Source: Cepaea nemoralis (lineage: Eukaryota; Mollusca; Gastropoda; Stylommatophora; Helicidae). Taken from it: a DNA stretch of 64,000 bases. Position 1 is the first letter of the stretch. Each line of letters begins with the position of its first letter. The stretch is from NCBI GenBank assembly GCA_014155875.1, contig JACEFZ010011098.1:52501-116500 (forward strand), written 5' to 3'. The notes beneath the pieces are model-generated. The model ran no database searches and was not told the origin of the DNA. It worked only from the letters and a program-made list of their open reading frames with translations. A program made the translations under genes and the position numbers. Below, one piece after another: positions 1 through 10,257 of the stretch.

Positions 1-7
1 TTTATCG

Positions 8-175
8 TCATCATCCAGCACTTAGTCGGCTGGCGTGGACGATTATGCCTCTCCGCAAATCGCAATCTCCGATGGTATGAATGTATTCGTATGTTGACTC
101 CCATGCGTGCCATGACACATGCCTGTCAAGAATTTTTTCACGCTGTATTCCTCTGTCTATGTTTCCATAAATCTG
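8..175 (-). repeat. LINE-like 3' fragment, copy 1
   Basis: It begins with a CATCATC-type run (a GAT tail read on the minus strand) and goes on with sequence that recurs at 9943-10128: ctggcg, then gtgctgaca-like, then TGTCAAGAATTTT and a ttcctctgtct stretch. The GAT tail is like that of LINE-C, so I read this as the 3' end of a related retroelement. No coding potential is left. Confidence 0.55.
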
Positions 176-604
176 CCCGGTTGTTCTTGTTGTATAGATC
201 TCTTTATCATAAATATTGAGTTCTTCTCTGATAGATCTTTTTACATTAAATATTGAGTTCTTGTTGTATAAATCTATTTATTATGTTTCGTGCAATGAAT
301 TATCCGTTTTCGTCTCTGACATTTATGTTCTAAGGGCATGTGTGCTGATTTGTGAAATATCCAAGTATCTGCACTTTGCCGCTGGAAACTTGCACACTCT
401 TGCTGCTCTGGCTGCTGTTCTTCTGTCAGTTCCAACCCACAAATTTACATTTTCATTGGGTATTTACGTATTTCAAATATCTATAAATAATATTTAAATA
501 TTCAAAACACATATTTATCCTGTAATGATTTTTAGCAATGAAGTTACAAACACTAGACTGCACAGCGTAATGCCCGGCATATTCCGCTGCATCGCGTCAA
601 GGAC
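176..604. other. AT-rich sequence, nothing recognised
   Basis: A 93-codon open frame at 216-497 is Leu/Ile/Phe-rich with no recognisable motif and lies in AT-rich DNA. I see no promoter or splice structure that makes it a gene. Confidence 0.5.
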
Positions 605-670
605 ATACTACAAAAATCTCACAACATAAACTAACTCAATAAGATAAATCCTTCAAGCTGAAGGATATCA
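605..670. repeat. direct repeat, left copy (pair at 1068-1120)
   Basis: The segment acaacataaacta..caataagataaa..cttcaagctgaa occurs here and again at 1068-1120. The sequence just upstream (570-600, aatgcccggcatattccgctgcatc) also recurs diverged at 793-825. A LINE-B 3' end and an S1 copy lie between the copies, so this looks like a small duplication later invaded by retroposons. Confidence 0.6.
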
Positions 671-727
671 AATACATAATATACATAATATATAGTATTT
701 TAATGAAGAAGACACACACAATAGATT

Positions 728-785
728 GCACAATTTTTTTCTTCTTCTTCTTTCGTTCGCTTGATATTTGTCTGTAACTGCATGA
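728..785 (-). mobile_element. LINE-B 3' terminal fragment
   Basis: Read on the minus strand this gives gcagttacagacaaat, then atcaagcgaacgaaag and a GAA tail. It matches the extreme 3' end of the full-length LINE-B at 55080-55125. It is a heavily 5'-truncated copy of about 60 bp. Confidence 0.75.
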
Positions 786-837
786 TTTAATTAATGCCTG
801 GAATATTTCCCTGCATCTGTTCAATGGGTGCATAGTG

Positions 838-1072
838 TAGGAAAAATATTTTATTGCATATCCTTTACAGGACGTAGCAGTCAACTTCAGCAATTTTTGG
901 CTGTTTGTGATTGCTTTGCCATTGCTTTCTGAACGACCGGCACTCATACTATTGTATGGAAACCAACGCAAGGCGGTCTGCTTCAAAATCGCCCGCAGCT
1001 GTGTTTTGAAAGCGGTATGTGGGATTATGAAATGCATTCTTAACCCTTCGCCACAGAGTCGGCTGTAGAAAT
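838..1072 (-). repeat. SINE-like S1, full-length type
   Basis: On the minus strand the copy starts with a tRNA-like head (gtggcgaaggggtta, then a degenerate B box), passes through the S1 core with ttcagaaagcaatgg and ends with cctgtaaaggatatgc. The T-rich side on the plus strand marks the 3' A-rich end. It recurs throughout the window. Confidence 0.75.
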
Positions 1073-1120
1073 TACACAACATAAACTAAAGCAATAAGAT
1101 AAAAACTTCAAGCTGAAATA
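1068..1120. repeat. direct repeat, right copy (pair at 605-670)
   Basis: Second copy of the acaacataaacta..caataagataaa segment, abutting the tRNA-like end of the S1 copy at 838-1072. Confidence 0.55.
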
Positions 1121-1421
1121 TGCAAGACACATATTCACACAGCAATTTGAACTGTCTATCACGGAAATTTTTAAACAGACTTTCATGCCTTTTTTGTCTG
1201 CACAAAGCTGGCTTTTGTAAATGAATGACAATTGCCTCAGCCACCTTTAACATGCGATCAAGTTGTGTGATAATTGACTTATGTGCCCGTAATTTTCGTG
1301 TAGTCAGCATTTAAAATTGGCACAGGTTCGATCCACATCTGGGTGAATTCGATTTTTTTTTTATTGACCCTTTCACAAGCATTAAGGGGCACAGGTCACA
1401 TGATTCAAGACCCACAGTTTT

Positions 1422-1720
1422 ATTGGCACTCGGTGGGTTATATTGTTACACCTTTACTTCCAAAAACATTTTCTTGTGCCCTTTTTAGACTGGAAGCCCA
1501 ATCTATTTTTTTTTTTTTCACAATCCGTCTCCATGTGAGTTCAAACTCATTACCAAAGGCCAGAGAGGCAAGTGTGCTGCCCAGTTAGCTACCGTGGTCC
1601 GACCGTAATACCATGTGATATAATTTTTATTTAATCAGTTCATCTTCATCAGGTTACATCACGCCAAAGGCAGGAAATGAAGTGAAGTAGTCTGACCGTG
1701 CCACACAAATGTTGCAGACA
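1422..1720. repeat. repeat family S6, copy 1
   Basis: About 300 bp, diverged from but co-linear with 2261-2534. Both contain acattttcttg/gg, then ccattttaga/gg, a poly-T or gaattcgaattc stretch, accaaaggcc, a run ending ccatrtgatataat, and tttaatcagtt. The gaattcgaattcat part resembles a B box on the minus strand, so a tRNA-derived SINE is possible. Confidence 0.55.
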
Positions 1721-2260
1721 GTGCCTAGAATGCCGTAGGAACAGAAGAAGGAAAATACCGACTTTCTAGTCTAAACATGGAAGGGAACTGGCTCATTAAC
1801 GACCTTATATCTAGGGAAATGAAATGTCAAAATGTAAAAGACACTGTTACACGTTCTAGGGCAACTGAGCACATAGTATTAGAACAATATTTGATTAGAC
1901 AAGTGGTTCTCAAACTTGTTTGGCCAATGCAGCCCACCGCCATATGTTCAGAATGTCATTCCCCACCCCCTTTTTTCTTTTATTTGCTCCCTATAAATCC
2001 CCCCACCCCTATACAGTATACGTAAAAATGGAAGCTAACTTTAATAACACACTAGAACAAGTCTAGACGTCTATATAAAACGTGATTTGCGGGTCTACTT
2101 ACGTTATAATTTCAGAAGAGCGAGAAGTACAGAACCGTAAAGTATGGAGAGAAAAACAATATCAAGTAATCGGTTCTAATATTAACGCGATCTTGAAATA
2201 ATCTTAATTCACCCCCTACCACCCAACCCCTCGCCCCGGTTGAGAACCACTGGTAGGTAC
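1721..2260. other. unassigned spacer between S6 copies
   Basis: The stretch aacatggaagggaactggctcattaac near 1775 resembles 14020-14060 in a decayed LINE (both read ..NWLIN), so part may be LINE-derived. The rest has C-rich runs at 1965-2005 and 2210-2240. No gene recognised. Confidence 0.35.
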
Positions 2261-2534
2261 CAATCGGCACACGGTTAATGATATGCTCAGTATCACATCT
2301 GCCGCCTTTACTCCCCGAAACATTTTCTGGTTCCCATTTTAGGTTGGGTCAGCAATCTGTCTCGGTGGGAATTCGAATTCATGACCAAATGACCGAAGGC
2401 CAAGCGTGCTACCGACTGTACTATACGGTCAAACAGTACTACCATATGATATAATTGTTGTTTAATCAGTTCCACATCATCGGGCTACATCATCCCGAAG
2501 ACAGGTACCGAAGTAGTTTTATCATGCCAGTTAA
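2261..2534. repeat. repeat family S6, copy 2
   Basis: Second S6 copy in the same orientation as 1422-1720. It carries a clearer gaattcgaattcat box at about 2370 and ends next to a LINE-D fragment. Confidence 0.55.
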
Positions 2535-2592
2535 GTTGCAACATACGCCTGTGAGACCTGTACACTTACTTAACAAGCTGAACAACGCATAA
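2535..2592 (+). mobile_element. LINE-D fragment, left half, interrupted
   Basis: gcaacatacgcctgtgagac and caagctgaacaacgc match the LINE-D copy at 15697-15760 (coding ..ETWTLTKQAEQRL..-like residues). The match stops at 2592 and the expected continuation resumes at 4255, so a 1.66 kb element splits this LINE-D. Confidence 0.75.
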
Positions 2593-3265
2593 CTCCCCCG
2601 AGGTGTCTCCACCTTGCCGTGGTTGGGGAGCTTGCGTGTCCCACTGACCCCATGTGCTATGTCGATGGATGAAAACTACATATAGGACAGCTTATGGGAT
2701 AGGGGCCAGACTAAGTGAAACACAACCTGCTGCTCTGCAGGTAGACTGAGGATAGCAGTCAAAAATTTTAATCAGGCGCACGAAGGCAGAAGTTCTTGGT
2801 CCGGACACTTACTCTAAGGCTCTCTGTCGAGGGTTGAGGCTGAACGTCTCTAAGCCTTAACCCCTCGGATGTGAGAGCCGGGCCAATACCCACCTACCGA
2901 AAAATGGAGGTGAGTTACCGAGCAAGCTACATGCCCAGTTCAGATACTTGTTCGAAGGTTCTCAGCTGGGGGATATGAGGGATCCCCGGATGAGAGGGCC
3001 TGGCCGTTTCTCGCTCACTGCTGCATGGAGGTAAGGTGCTGAGCCGGCAGCACATGTAGCCTACCTCGTGAGTGAGTACTGAAAGTAGAAGAAGTGCCCC
3101 AGTCGAATGAAATGGTTACGAAAACTATCTGCATCTAACTCATAGAGAGTGTAGACACAGGTGGAAAAATGTCTCAATAATACGAAATGGAACGCACGGC
3201 TAGCGAATCCATTGCGCGGTCCGAAGTCCGAAGCGAAAGCTTACCTAGTGGGTGTCGTCAGCAGA

Positions 3266-3625
3266 CTGTCCGTTCCTGGTTTGTGCTTGAGCGACCAGTG
3301 GCAAGCGAAATGCCCAATACATGGAAGTGAGGAATCAAAGCAGCCGTGAGCAGGACGTGGCAATTCCTTGGGTGAGCCCAGTCTCAGAGCAGTATGTGCC
3401 AGCTCTGCAATAATGGAAGCCTCTTTGGATAGCAAGGGAATGCCCATGGTCTGTCCCTGCCTTCCCTTGAGGGTTTACCGTGATGTCTTTGACCGTTCTA
3501 TCTTGCCCAGCTGAGATGTGGGCGACATCACAACATCAAGTCTGACGTGCCTCGAAACCCGAGGAAGACTAACCTCATTAAACATTCCAGCCGAAGTCGG
3601 AAGTGCCGTCCTACGTGTGGCAAAA
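3266..3625 (+). repeat. internal direct repeat, unit 1
   Basis: Shares gcgaaatgcccaatac, agtgaggaat.aaagcagcc, gtccctgccttccyttgaggg and later motifs with 3842-4252, spaced about 575 bp apart. Unit 1 decays before the terminal S4 part. Confidence 0.75.
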
Positions 3626-3684
3626 TAAAAATTGGCACTACGCATTTACGTCCGAGTGAAATGTCTCGTCCATTTGTCTCTAGT

Positions 3685-3795
3685 GCTAGGAACAGCTCTG
3701 ACTACCTAGTTTCCGAATGCCGCTCTTGTTCGGAACAGCTCTGACTAGGTAGTTTCCGAATGTCCGTAGTACCTGGAACAGCTCTGACGGGCACA
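3685..3795. repeat. short tandem repeat (aacagctctgac..agtttccgaatg)
   Basis: The block aacagctctgacta..tagtttccgaatg occurs twice in a row and a third partial copy (ggaacagctctgac) follows. The unit is about 47 bp. Confidence 0.75.
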
Positions 3796-3841
3796 ACGAC
3801 AAGCACATGTCCGAAAACTCGCTGAGTGGATACCTTCTGCA

Positions 3842-4252
3842 GACCTGTCTGGTTTGTGCGAGAACGGCACGGGACGAACGAAATGCCCAATATATTGAAG
3901 TGAGGAATTAAAGCAGCCATGAGCTGGACGTGACGATTCCGTCGGTGAGCCCAGCACCAGGGCGCTATGTGTTGGCTCTGCAATTATGGAAGCCACACTG
4001 GATGGCGGAAAATGCCATGGACTGTCCCTGCCTTCCTTTGAGGGAAGCCAGTGAAGTCTTCGACCGTTCCAACTTGACCAGCTGGGAGGTGGACGGTACC
4101 ACAAAAGTGAGTCTCCCAGGAATGCTAACCTGGTCAAAATTGCACGCTAAAAGTCGGATGTGTTGGCCTAAGGGTTTCTACCCAAGGGTGCATAACGAGA
4201 CACATCGCAATCACATCTGAAAAAAACACTCCGGATGAACGCAAAGAAGAAG
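3842..4252 (+). repeat. internal direct repeat, unit 2, with S4 3' end
   Basis: This unit runs on into the S4 signature (aagtcggatgtgttggcc, cgcaatcacatct, actccggatgaacg) and a GAA tail. It shows that short S4 repeats are 3' ends of this longer element. Confidence 0.7.
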
Positions 4253-4254
4253 AA

Positions 4255-4661
4255 GAACAGCTCATAAATGCCTTGAATATCAATGTTAAAGATGAGTTCA
4301 AATTTTATCTTTGATAAAGAAAAGAACAAATGCATCCATACTTCATGAGTTGAATATTGAAGAAGGTTGGCTATTAAAGACGATAACACAAAGAACATTG
4401 TAATATTTATGTCACTTAAAACGTCACGATCGTTTGGAGAGAACAATAATGGAGGGGTATATGCCTGGGAAGATAGGAAGAGCAAGGCCAAAGAGAAGAT
4501 GGGTGCAGGATGTGGCGGATGATCTTCAGATGGGTGTATCAGATGCGGGACATCTTGCTTATGATCGAGAGGTTTTCCGGAAGGTTGTTATGGGCGCAAG
4601 GCTCTGCAAAGGACATGCTTCTGAATGAATGAATGAATGAATGAATGAATGAATGAATGAG
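4255..4661 (+). mobile_element. LINE-D 3' end with (GAAT)n tail
   Basis: Encodes the LINE-D C-terminal tail (ERTIMEGYMPGKIGRARPK, then RRWVQDVADDLQMGVSDAGH) at 4434-4628 and ends in about ten GAAT units. Such basic GRPKRRW tails follow the RT of RTE-like LINEs, and short 3' tandem repeats are typical of that clade. It is the right half of the LINE-D broken by the element at 2593-4254. Confidence 0.8.
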
Positions 4662-5194
4662 TTAAGTGTTGCAGACAGAACGTTCTGCAAGAACAGAACA
4701 CCAAAGATACCAGGTCCCTTAACAGCGCCATGTCCCTGCAACTGAAAGACCGTATTAAATATCACGACAGTTTATAAAGAATGGTAATTTTGGACGGGGG
4801 TAGTGGGATTCGTAGCAGAAGAGGCAGTGGTCAATAAACACGACAGCGCACTCAAACCACTAAAGACAACTGGACAGGGAAATGCACGAGGCAGAGGAAC
4901 TAGTGAAGGACCGATAATCTGTCCGGCGAGTTCTGATCAAAGCAACTTTCTTAACTGATTCATTGCCAAACAAAAAGTAGATGTGGACCAAACATGGTGC
5001 ACAATCAAATGAACAAATATTATCATGTAAAGTTCCGTTCACTGGACATTGAAATTGTGGAAGATACCACGAAATAAAACAAATAGCACGATAATCATAG
5101 TATAGCGATATATCGTCCTTCTGTCCGAATGGGAGGGCACATGTGGCTGTATAATATCCTTCGGCACTGAATCCGTTACTGTACGTGCTACATG
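4662..5194. other. no recognised feature
   Basis: No open frame with a motif, no repeat I can match elsewhere in the window, and no plausible promoter. Confidence 0.4.
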
Positions 5195-5237
5195 ATGATG
5201 CTAATGATGATGACGACGACGATGATGATGATGATCC
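5195..5237. repeat. (GAT)n / (GAC)n microsatellite
   Basis: Run of GATGATGCTAATGATGATGACGACGACGATGATG.. with simple interruptions. It may be a relic LINE-C-type tail but no LINE sequence adjoins it. Confidence 0.8.
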
Positions 5238-5927
5238 TGTCTCTCGACTCTGCCCCTAACCTAACCAATTCATTCTAATACATGCAGAGTCCACAACCCA
5301 TCAAAAGACCCTAATCCCTCTACCTTTGAACGGCGCCTTTATTATAGACACGTTAATGCTCAAGTCTTGCTGGCTTAAATTCCCAGAACACAATACCCAA
5401 TGACAGTTGATACCTTTTCATTCGAAATCAAAGTATATGATTGGCGCGACATCTTTCAATTGCAAATTTCTAAAACCCTGAGGAACAATTGCACACGTAC
5501 GCCTATATATACCGAGTTGAAAAGCTAATGTGTTAAGTGACAGATCAAGTTTATATCCCAATGAAGGTTCCTTCGCGCTCATTCTCAAGTGTTGCTATTG
5601 TTAACTATATCGTGCGCACTGTTTCTGTACCTCTGATCTCTTCTATGAGTGTTAATCAATAGCCCTGAATTTGTTCCTTCTGATGTTCCTATTGCATATA
5701 ATATAAATATAGTGTGTACGGCGCGCACGCTAGAGTATCCGCCCATAGATTACACACGGATATCTCCATAAGAGATGGAGTCCCCGCCCACACATCACAC
5801 AAGGAGAATTCCAGCCCAGTACACGAACCCCGCAGTATCGGTGAGGTTCTAAACGAATGTATACCGGAATCCCACATACTCCGAGCATAAATGTTTTTTT
5901 GTGGGTTAAAAAAGTTAGCTGCATATC
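5238..5927. other. unassigned sequence
   Basis: Contains an imperfect repeat around cacacggatatctcc and cacacaaggagaattcc (5750-5815); the phrase cccgcccacacatcacacaagg recurs diverged at 19850-19872, so part is likely repeat-derived. No gene recognised. Confidence 0.35.
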
Positions 5928-6146
5928 CTTTACAGGACGTCGCAGTCAACACCAGCATTTTTGCTGTTGTGATCTCTTGGCAAGTTTACATTCAGTAGTT
6001 TGCCATATCTTTCTGGACGAACGGCATCCATACCATTTAGTAAAACACCAACGCAAGACAGTTTGCTGCCAAATCGTCTGCAGTTGTGTTTCGAATGTGG
6101 GTAAGCGGCGTTACGAACTGCGTCCGTAACGCCATAGCCACGGAAG
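5928..6146 (-). repeat. SINE-like S1
   Basis: Near-complete S1: catatcctttacaggacg at the plus-strand left end, the core, then gtttcgaatgtgggtaagc and cgtaacgccatagccacgg at the tRNA-like end. T-rich and A-rich sequence at 5886-5905 marks the 3' side. Confidence 0.8.
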
Positions 6147-7017
6147 GTCTTCTAATTTTGCAAATGGACCTGACCAGCGATCGATTCGGCCTGTCCATGC
6201 TCCATGTTTGTCTGCCGAGGGATTTTTAATGGTGCCCAACGTGCGGGTGAATCATTCGAGGTTTTCGCCCTTGTCCGAGCAGGCTAGGCGACCTATTCAC
6301 TACCCGATGATCAGGAGGGGTAAACCAACATATTCTTATTTTGCAAAATTCCAGAAACGTAAGCGAATTCAGTGAATCGAACCAGGTCTGCACTAGCATG
6401 AGGTGGACGTCGTCACTATTAACCACTCCGCCAGGCAAGAAGCTATTTCCTTGTGTAAAGGTAGAGGTAATCCCAGAGCTGATACTTTTGTTTGGAGTAT
6501 GACCCCAGCATAACGAGGTGCAGGGGACAGTTGCCTTCCTCGATACCTTTCCTTCCCAAGCAGTTCTGTCGGTGGGGTTATAGGCAAGTGTACTGACTTC
6601 ACTGGCCCGGGCTCTGTTTCATGTGGCTCTTATCTTCTTCCCGCAGGGCGGTCTGCTGAAAGCGTCGAACAAATCACGAGCTCCAGCCTCGGCCCTCCGG
6701 GGTCTTTGAAACAACGACACTGATAACCTGGATGACGGAGTCCTCAAACGAATCCACTAGTTCTGTGGGGAGAGGAAGGCGGGCTGGCCACTTCACTACG
6801 AGGTTTCCCCCATTTCTGCGAAAACTGTCTGGTGGCCATTTTATGAGACTGGGTTGACCACAGAGCTGGACTGGTCAGAAGAGACAAAAATAATCCTGCT
6901 GTTGTTCTATCTTAGATATTCATAAATAAACACACAGAGTATTGTTTGGCGGTCATAGAAATGAGAAGAAGGAGGCAGAGACTAGATGACGCATTAGACA
7001 ACATAAAAATTGAAAGC
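6147..7017. other. unassigned, repeat-like
   Basis: Several short frames, none with a recognisable domain. gggcggtctgctgaaagcg at about 6645 resembles part of S1. No gene supported. Confidence 0.3.
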
Positions 7018-7105
7018 TGTAGTTATCGACCGGGATTCGAATCTGTCACCTCCAAACGACAACAGCTCCTCGCTGTAGGAACAAGTGTATTTCGACGCAT
7101 GACCA
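7018..7105 (-). repeat. tRNA-like SINE head
   Basis: On the minus strand: tggttggtcatgcgtcg, intervening arm, gattcgaatcccggtcg. The second motif is a near-perfect pol III B box. No cloverleaf pairs throughout, so this is a tRNA-derived repeat head, not a tRNA gene. Confidence 0.5.
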
Positions 7106-7154
7106 ACCAGACACCCCTAGAAAAGGTGTCTTCATTAGCCAAGTCTATCATAAA

Positions 7155-7345
7155 AGGGGTTAACGACATTGTTCGTAATCCCGTATATCCACATGGGGAA
7201 AACAGCAGCTACAAGATTCGGCAGCGGGGTATGTGAGCCGGTCGTTCAGAAAGCAATGGCAAACTACTGAACGTAAAACTTGCCTAGTACATCAACAGCA
7301 GATGAAATTTACTGGTGTTGACTACAATGTCCTGTAAAAGATATT
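7155..7345 (+). repeat. SINE-like S1
   Basis: ggggttaacgacattgttcg head remnant, then gttcagaaagcaatgg, the core and tcctgtaaaagatattc, followed by a T/A-rich end. Confidence 0.7.
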
Positions 7346-7627
7346 CAAATATTTTTTTTTTAAATTAATTTAAAAATCATACACATGAACATACGACTAT
7401 GGAATACGGACAGAATTCGTATCTAACCATTGAGTTAGCACCATAGGTCTCAGAATTTTATATTAAACCAGCATAGGTCAAATAACAAACATACAAACTA
7501 TCTTAGATGTTTAACTACAGATAAAGGCAGAAGTAAAACAAATCAAGACGATAATGGGAATGGCCAAACATGAGAATGGCCAAACATGCAATCAACGACA
7601 CAAAACAGATGTGAAATTTTGAAATGT

Positions 7628-7985
7628 TGGTTGGTAGGGATGGTGTTTGGTTGGTTGGTTAGTTGGTTGGCTGGTAGATAGGTAGGTAGGTAGGTAGGTG
7701 GGTTGATTGGTTGGTTGGCTGGCTGGCTGGCTGGTTGGGTGTTTGGGTGTTTGGTTGGTTGACTGGCTTCTTGGTTGGTTGGCTGATTGGTTGGTTGGTT
7801 TGTTGGTTGGATGGTAGGTTGGTTGTTTTGATGGCTGACTATTTCGTTTGTCTGTTATTTGGTTGATTGGTTGTTTGGTTGACTGGATGTTTGGTTGTTT
7901 GGTTGCTTGGTTCGTTGGTAGGTTATTTGGTTGCTTGGTTGGTTGCTTGGTTCGTTGGTTGGATGTTTTGTTGATTCGTTGATTG
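7628..7985. repeat. (GGTT)n-type low-complexity array
   Basis: About 360 bp of GGTT with GGTA, GGCT and TGTTT variants. The 3' part shows longer modules such as ttggttgcttggttcgttgg repeated. Confidence 0.85.
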
Positions 7986-8009
7986 ACTGGTTCTGAAATA
8001 CTGAGTTCC

Positions 8010-8149
8010 CGGGAAGGTTAACCCGGTCAACAAATGCCCGCAGAAGTCGGATGTGTCGGCCTAACGGCGCAAGAACGCAGCTCTGCTGTAAACAGGCACA
8101 ACGCAATCACATCCGGAAAAAAAAACTCCGGATGAACGAAGAAGAAGAA
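8010..8149 (+). mobile_element. S4 retroposon with perfect 15 bp TSD
   Basis: 140 bp element from cgggaaggttaacccgg to gatgaacgaagaagaag. GAAATACTGAGTTCC occurs directly before (7995-8009) and after it (8150-8164), a textbook TSD. This defines the boundaries of short S4 and its (GAA)n tail. Confidence 0.9.
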
Positions 8150-8157
8150 GAAATACT

Positions 8158-8207
8158 GAGTTCCATCTCTGAAGTCCTCTGAAAGACTAAGTTCCATCTC
8201 TGAAGTC
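8158..8207. repeat. tandem duplication (aagttccatctctgaagtcc)
   Basis: gagttccatctctgaagtc, a spacer ctctgaaagacta, then agttccatctctgaagtcc. About 32 bp period, two copies. Confidence 0.75.
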
Positions 8208-8342
8208 CAACGCACTGACGTTCAGGTCATCAGAACCCTGAGAAGGACATGTATCTATTAGGGTAAGATGGGTGTAGAAACTTCTCCTTCCCCCATCCAA
8301 GCTCACAGAGCAGTCTGGGTGTGCAAAGCCGGCAATGAAACT

Positions 8343-8379
8343 TTACATCCTAATATGTGAGAGACATATTAGGATGTAA
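8343..8379. repeat. perfect 16 bp inverted repeat, 5 nt loop
   Basis: TTACATCCTAATATGT and its exact reverse complement are separated by GAGAG. It would fold as a 16 bp hairpin in either strand. No ORF or element boundary coincides with it. Confidence 0.85.
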
Positions 8380-8639
8380 CCTGGTCTGTACTGAGCACAC
8401 CACACAGCAATGGCTGGGATAACGCCAAGGTTGGTAATGGACCCCTCCCCACGCCCCTCTGGTCATGGGTACTTTATTGTCAAAAGACTCCATTCCGATG
8501 TTCAGAGGCAAAGCGTTTAGAGATATACGCAATAAATTATAAACATAGAGAATCAGCTGAGATGTGCATTCAACATTGGTAGATGGTGCAGTAGTTTGGG
8601 CATATACTTATGAGAAACACTATTTGTTTACATTTGTTA

Positions 8640-8912
8640 GTGGTCAGCAACACAGAATGGATCAGAGCGGTCGCTCTTAAACTTCTGGTGTGGTGATGGC
8701 ATGGTAGCGGGCTCAACCCTTACACCGGTCAACTGGAATAAAATGTTGACTCCTCGTACTTGACTTGGGGACGTAAATTACAAGTACCTCAGAAGTTGGA
8801 GTTGGTTCGCCTGATGGCGAGGGACACTGGTAATAGGGAAAGTTAGCCCAGACGCAAAAATCAATCGGGCATGGACAACGCTTGAGTTTAAAGCGAGCGA
8901 ACACAAAGATAA
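8640..8912 (+). repeat. SINE-like S2
   Basis: Leu/Ser-type tRNA head (aatggatcagagcgg A-box side, gcgggctcaacccttac B box), body with cttggggacgtaaattac and ggttcgcctgatggcgagg, then 3' end cttgagtttaaagcgagcg. It belongs to a family of about eight copies here. Confidence 0.8.
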
Positions 8913-9004
8913 ACTTTTTAAAATTTAAGATATTCAATATATCTAGGAGCTTTATAACTTTTTATTATATATTAAGTAAGCAAATAGGGTAAATTATCTT
9001 TTTT

Positions 9005-9240
9005 TTTCGCATATCCTTTACAGGACATCGCTGTCAACATCAGCATCTTTCAGCTGATTGTTGATTTCTTGGCAAGATTACGCTTAGCAGTTTGCCATTG
9101 CTTTCTGAGCGACCGGCTCACATACCCCGTAAGTTACCGTCGCGGAGAGAACAGCTACCGATTCTCGCGCAACGTCACGTTACTTACGAGAGTATACGAG
9201 ATTAGGAGAAAGTCGTGTAACCTCTAGACCAGGAAGACCG
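9005..9240 (-). repeat. SINE-like S1, subfamily b
   Basis: The 3' half is S1 (cctttacaggacatcgctg, core ccattgctttctgagcgac), with a different tRNA-like head: on the minus strand cctggtctagaggttacac and a diverged B-box region. Seven T's at the plus-strand left end mark the A tail. Confidence 0.75.
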
Positions 9241-9329
9241 GCTAAACTTACTTACCTGTTATAAATATTTTTATCTAACAAAAGTAAAATTATGTGCCTT
9301 TAAAAGATTATTTATTTCTCCATGAGTCG

Positions 9330-9330
<1 letters not shown>

Positions 9331-9409
<79 letters not shown>
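9331..9409. repeat. (AT)n microsatellite
   Basis: 79 bp of uninterrupted TA dinucleotide. Confidence 0.98.
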
Positions 9410-9412
<3 letters not shown>

Positions 9413-9940
9413 CTGAAAGAAAATCCTTAGTTTTCACCGTATATGGCAATTATTTAATTATGTTTGACTTAAGATACATCCTTTTTACGTGTTAATGATA
9501 AATGGTTATTAATTGTAAGAGACATATTATATTAGCTTTAGTACTAAGAGACAATTATGTAATTATTTTTCGTCTTAAAATAAATGCTGTTTACGTGTAA
9601 AAGATAATTATTTATTACCCATGAGAACAACATTACCTTTTACCTATAAGAGTTATCATTAACTTCTTAAAATAAATGGCATTATGTAAAAGATAAGCAT
9701 TTTTTGCCGATCAGAAAAACATTTGTTTTTAACTTATAAGAGAAATTTGTGTAACAATGTTTGCCCTAAAATAAGTCCCATTTACTCGTAACAGATAATT
9801 ATTTTTTATCCGTAAGCTATAAGATTTTATCTGTAAAATAACAATGTATTCTTCTGTAATAGATAAATTACGTGAACACTGACATACATAATTTTTTCTT
9901 ATATGACAAGATATGTTATTTTACGTGGCTGGAGTAAATT
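9410..9940. repeat. diverged AT-rich tandem array
   Basis: Recurrent phrases such as agataattatttatt, taagagacaatta and ttacgtgttaa/taa point to a decayed tandem array (about 60-80 bp unit). It resumes at 10130-10258 after the insertion at 9943-10128. Confidence 0.6.
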
Positions 9941-9942
9941 TC

Positions 9943-10128
9943 ATGTCATCATCATCATCACCATCAACATCATCATCATCAAGTACATTGACGACTGGCG
10001 ACCATGCTTCTCCATATCTTGAGATCTTCAACAGCGTGTATTAATTCGTGTGCTGACACCCTCCTGTGATATAACCAAGGCTGTCAAGAATTTTCTCTCG
10101 TTATATTTCTCTGTCTCTCTGTCCCAAA
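9943..10128 (-). repeat. LINE-like 3' fragment, copy 2
   Basis: CAT-rich tail at the left, then gactggcgaccatgc, gtgctgacaccctc and ctgtcaagaattttctc, co-linear with 8-175. It interrupts the AT-rich array on either side. Confidence 0.6.
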
Positions 10129-10257
10129 ACTAAAAATACGTTAAAGATAAATTACTTTAGCCTCAACGAGATAAATTACTTTCATGCGCAAGATAAATTC
10201 CTTATATTTATGATAAATAATTATTTAGTGTCTGTTATAGACACATGATTATTTAGT

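Larger units (their letters stand above)
2593..4254 (+). mobile_element. 1.66 kb RT-less retroelement ending in S4
   Basis: The element is bounded by an imperfect 13 bp duplication of LINE-D sequence (2580-2592 and 4255-4267, 11 of 13 identical) and ends in the S4 3' sequence plus GAAGAAG. Its 5' end (cgaggtgtctccaccttgc, then gtggttggggagcttgcgtg) looks like a LINE leader. No RT or endonuclease ORF is present; the longest frames are below 130 codons and unlike known proteins. Inside is an imperfect duplication (3266-3625 and 3842-4252). It is either an internally deleted LINE or a long non-autonomous element whose short 5'-truncated offspring are the S4 copies. Confidence 0.65.

Noticed and set aside
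216..497. Small membrane protein gene
   Set aside because: Hydrophobic composition follows from T-rich DNA; no conserved motif or regulatory context.
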